Below, piece by piece: positions 62,819 to 64,000 of a DNA stretch of 64,000 nucleotides (position 1 is the stretch's first letter; the number at the start of each line of letters is the position of its first letter). The stretch is from Pseudanabaena sp. Chao 1811 (lineage in GTDB: Bacteria; Cyanobacteriota; Cyanobacteriia; Pseudanabaenales; Pseudanabaenaceae), in NCBI RefSeq assembly GCF_027942295.1, contig NZ_CP101416.1:558001-622000 (forward strand), in the 5' to 3' direction. Both the position numbers and the translations under genes were made by a program. The notes under the pieces were generated by a model. That model was not told the DNA's origin. It searched no databases and saw nothing but the letters and a program-made list of their open reading frames with translations.

Positions 62819-64000
62819 ATGAATAAGTTTGTTGGGATTGCGATGTTGGCTTTTTTGATTTGTGGGCAAGCGCAGATAGTGATGAGCGAAAGTGTCCAAG
62901 CTCAAGCAACCCAAGACCGTAAAGTAGAAGCAGATCGACTAATTGATCAAGGGATTCAGCAATATCAAATTAGCCAGTTTGAAGCAGCATTGCAGTCATG
63001 GCAGCAAGCATTGACCATTTATCGCGAAATCAAAGATCGACTGAATGAGGGAGCAGCACTGGGAAATCTGGGAATCGCTTACCGAAATCTCGGCAAATAT
63101 AACAAAGCGATCGAGTACCACCTGCAAAGCTTAGTGATCGCGAGGGAAATCAAAGACCAAATCGGTGAGGGAAATGCGCTGGGCAATCTGGGAAATGCTT
63201 ATCAAAACCTCGGCAAATATGACAGAGCGATCGAGTTCCATCTGCAAAGCTTAACGATCGCGCGGGGAATCAAAGACCGTCGCAGTGAGGGAGTCTCGCT
63301 GGGAAATCTGGGACTCGCTTACGATTCCCTCGGTAAATATGATAAAGCGATCGATTTCCATCTGCAAAGCTTAGCGATCGCGAGGGAAATCAAAAGCCGA
63401 TTCCATGAGGGCGCAGCACTGGGGAATCTAGGAAACGCTTATTATTTACTTGGTAAATATGACAAAGCGATCAAGTTCCATCTGCAAAGCTTAGTGATCG
63501 TGAGAGAAATCAAAGACCGTCGCGGTGAGGGGAATGCACTGGGGAATCTGGGAAGTGCTTACGAAGTTGTCGGCGAATATAACAAAGCGATCAAGTTCCA
63601 TCTGCAAAGCTTAGAAATCAAGCGGGAAATCAAAGACCGAATCGGTGAGGGGAATTCGCTTGGCAATCTGGGAAACACCTACGATGATCTTAGGAAATAT
63701 GACAAAGCGATCGAGTTCCATCTGCAAAGCTTAGAAATTAAGCGGGAAATTAAAGACCGACTTGGTGAGGGACAGTCGCTGGGAAATCTGGGAGCCACGT
63801 ACTATTCCCTCGGCAAATATGACAAAGCGATCAAGTTCCATCTGCAAAGCCTAGAAATTAAGCGAGAAATTAAAGATCGTGATGGTGAGGAAAAGTCTTT
63901 GAATAATCTGGGGGTTGCATTTTCTAAACTCAATCAACTTGAACTCGCAATTTTATTTTACAAACAAGCGATTAACGTTACTGAATCTATTCGTAAAGAT
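62819..64000 (+). CDS. TPR protein 3, N-terminal part (runs off window)
   Basis: 394 codons visible, no stop before the end of the window. Signal peptide GIAMLAFLICGQAQIVMSE. A short diverged first repeat, then seven nearly identical 40-residue TPR units (GEGNALGNLGNAYQNLGKYD then RAIEFHLQSL, IAREIKDR) and a diverged eighth (SLNNLGVAFSKLNQLELAIL), ending in YKQAINVTESIRKD. The same junction (..INVREAIRKD, ..INITEAIRKD) precedes the CHAT domain in the two complete paralogues, so a CHAT domain very probably follows outside the window. Confidence 0.9.
   Translation, partial: MNKFVGIAMLAFLICGQAQIVMSESVQAQATQDRKVEADRLIDQGIQQYQISQFEAALQSWQQALTIYREIKDRLNEGAALGNLGIAYRNLGKYNKAIEYHLQSLVIAREIKDQIGEGNALGNLGNAYQNLGKYDRAIEFHLQSLTIARGIKDRRSEGVSLGNLGLAYDSLGKYDKAIDFHLQSLAIAREIKSRFHEGAALGNLGNAYYLLGKYDKAIKFHLQSLVIVREIKDRRGEGNALGNLGSAYEVVGEYNKAIKFHLQSLEIKREIKDRIGEGNSLGNLGNTYDDLRKYDKAIEFHLQSLEIKREIKDRLGEGQSLGNLGATYYSLGKYDKAIKFHLQSLEIKREIKDRDGEEKSLNNLGVAFSKLNQLELAILFYKQAINVTESIRKD
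63041..63880 (+). repeat. Tandem array of seven ~120-bp TPR-coding units
   Basis: Each unit has GGGAAATCTGGGA, TCGGCAAATATGACAAAGCG, TTCCATCTGCAAAGCTTAG and GGGAAATCAAAGACCG at 120-bp spacing, with nearly identical sequence. It encodes the repeats of the TPR protein and points to recent amplification. Confidence 0.9.

Noticed and set aside
63041-63880. Regular 120-bp repeats considered as a CRISPR-like array
   Set aside because: Units are contiguous, coding and in frame with a TPR protein; there are no unique spacers.
61690-64000. Rpn-like nuclease plus TPR-CHAT genes as a defence island
   Set aside because: Rpn/DUF2887 genes are scattered widely in cyanobacteria, and the gap and separate signals give no sign of an operon.

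Overview
The window is a stretch of cyanobacterial chromosome. The phylum call rests on psbO, petG, cyanobacterial UPF/DUF families, a cyanoexosortase locus and very frequent GCGATCGC (HIP1) octamers. A thin-filament, non-heterocystous Pseudanabaena-like organism is my best guess, but that is inference from general resemblance and not from a search. No plasmid or phage backbone is visible. The mobile elements are an IS30, an IS630 with an IS4-like element nested inside it, and several small palindromic repeat families.

Layout. 0-1 kb: rpsM-rpsK (S13, S11) on the minus strand. 1-7 kb: housekeeping genes (NYN/LabA-like protein, metG, tadA, a small lipoprotein, ilvD). 7-11.6 kb: an insertion-sequence island. 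An IS30 element sits at the 3' end of a PD-(D/E)XK nuclease gene, and an IS630 element is split by a second transposon. 11.6-12.3 kb: two small hypothetical genes. 12.4-20.1 kb: an MnmC-like methyltransferase, rplS, tRNA-Trp, then the classic secE-nusG-rplK-rplA-(L10 leader)-rplJ-rplL block, hisE and a class A penicillin-binding protein. 20-34 kb: mixed core genes (anti-sigma kinase, YvcK, YjbQ, RsmE, CorA, a GH10-like lipo/secretory protein, TPR, pentapeptide, hemB, two SDRs, LCP, DUF4349).

34-39.9 kb: a Phd/RelE-type toxin-antitoxin pair, a Uma2 nuclease, DUF3531, gloA, an SGNH-like membrane protein, petG (32 aa) and psbO. 40-43.8 kb: an S9 peptidase followed, with overlapping stop/start codons, by an AAA/ABC-type ATPase and a small TOPRIM-like protein. 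This ATPase/TOPRIM pair is the best candidate for an uncharacterised defence-type module. 43.9-46.2 kb: a cyanoexosortase A locus (exosortase, associated protein, HpsJ-like protein). 46.2-49 kb: comEC and a small CxxC protein. 49.1-50 kb: a palindromic mobile-like repeat and a GGDEF pseudogene with two in-frame stops. 50-56.2 kb: an ABC1/UbiB kinase, a PP2C phosphatase, a HExxH protein, recR, a YdcF-like protein, tRNA-Phe and an FKBP, with a dense family of two-hairpin repeats in the gaps. 56.3-64 kb: two complete TPR-CHAT protease-like genes, a Rpn/DUF2887 nuclease-like gene with a KLEG tandem repeat, and a third TPR gene that runs off the window and is built of nearly identical 40-residue modules.

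The most notable non-gene signals are long, often perfect palindromes. Many follow genes and look like terminators. Two groups are dispersed repeats: a ~148-bp element present twice in opposite orientation whose hairpin arms differ by compensating changes, and a two-hairpin element present five times between 52.7 and 55.6 kb.
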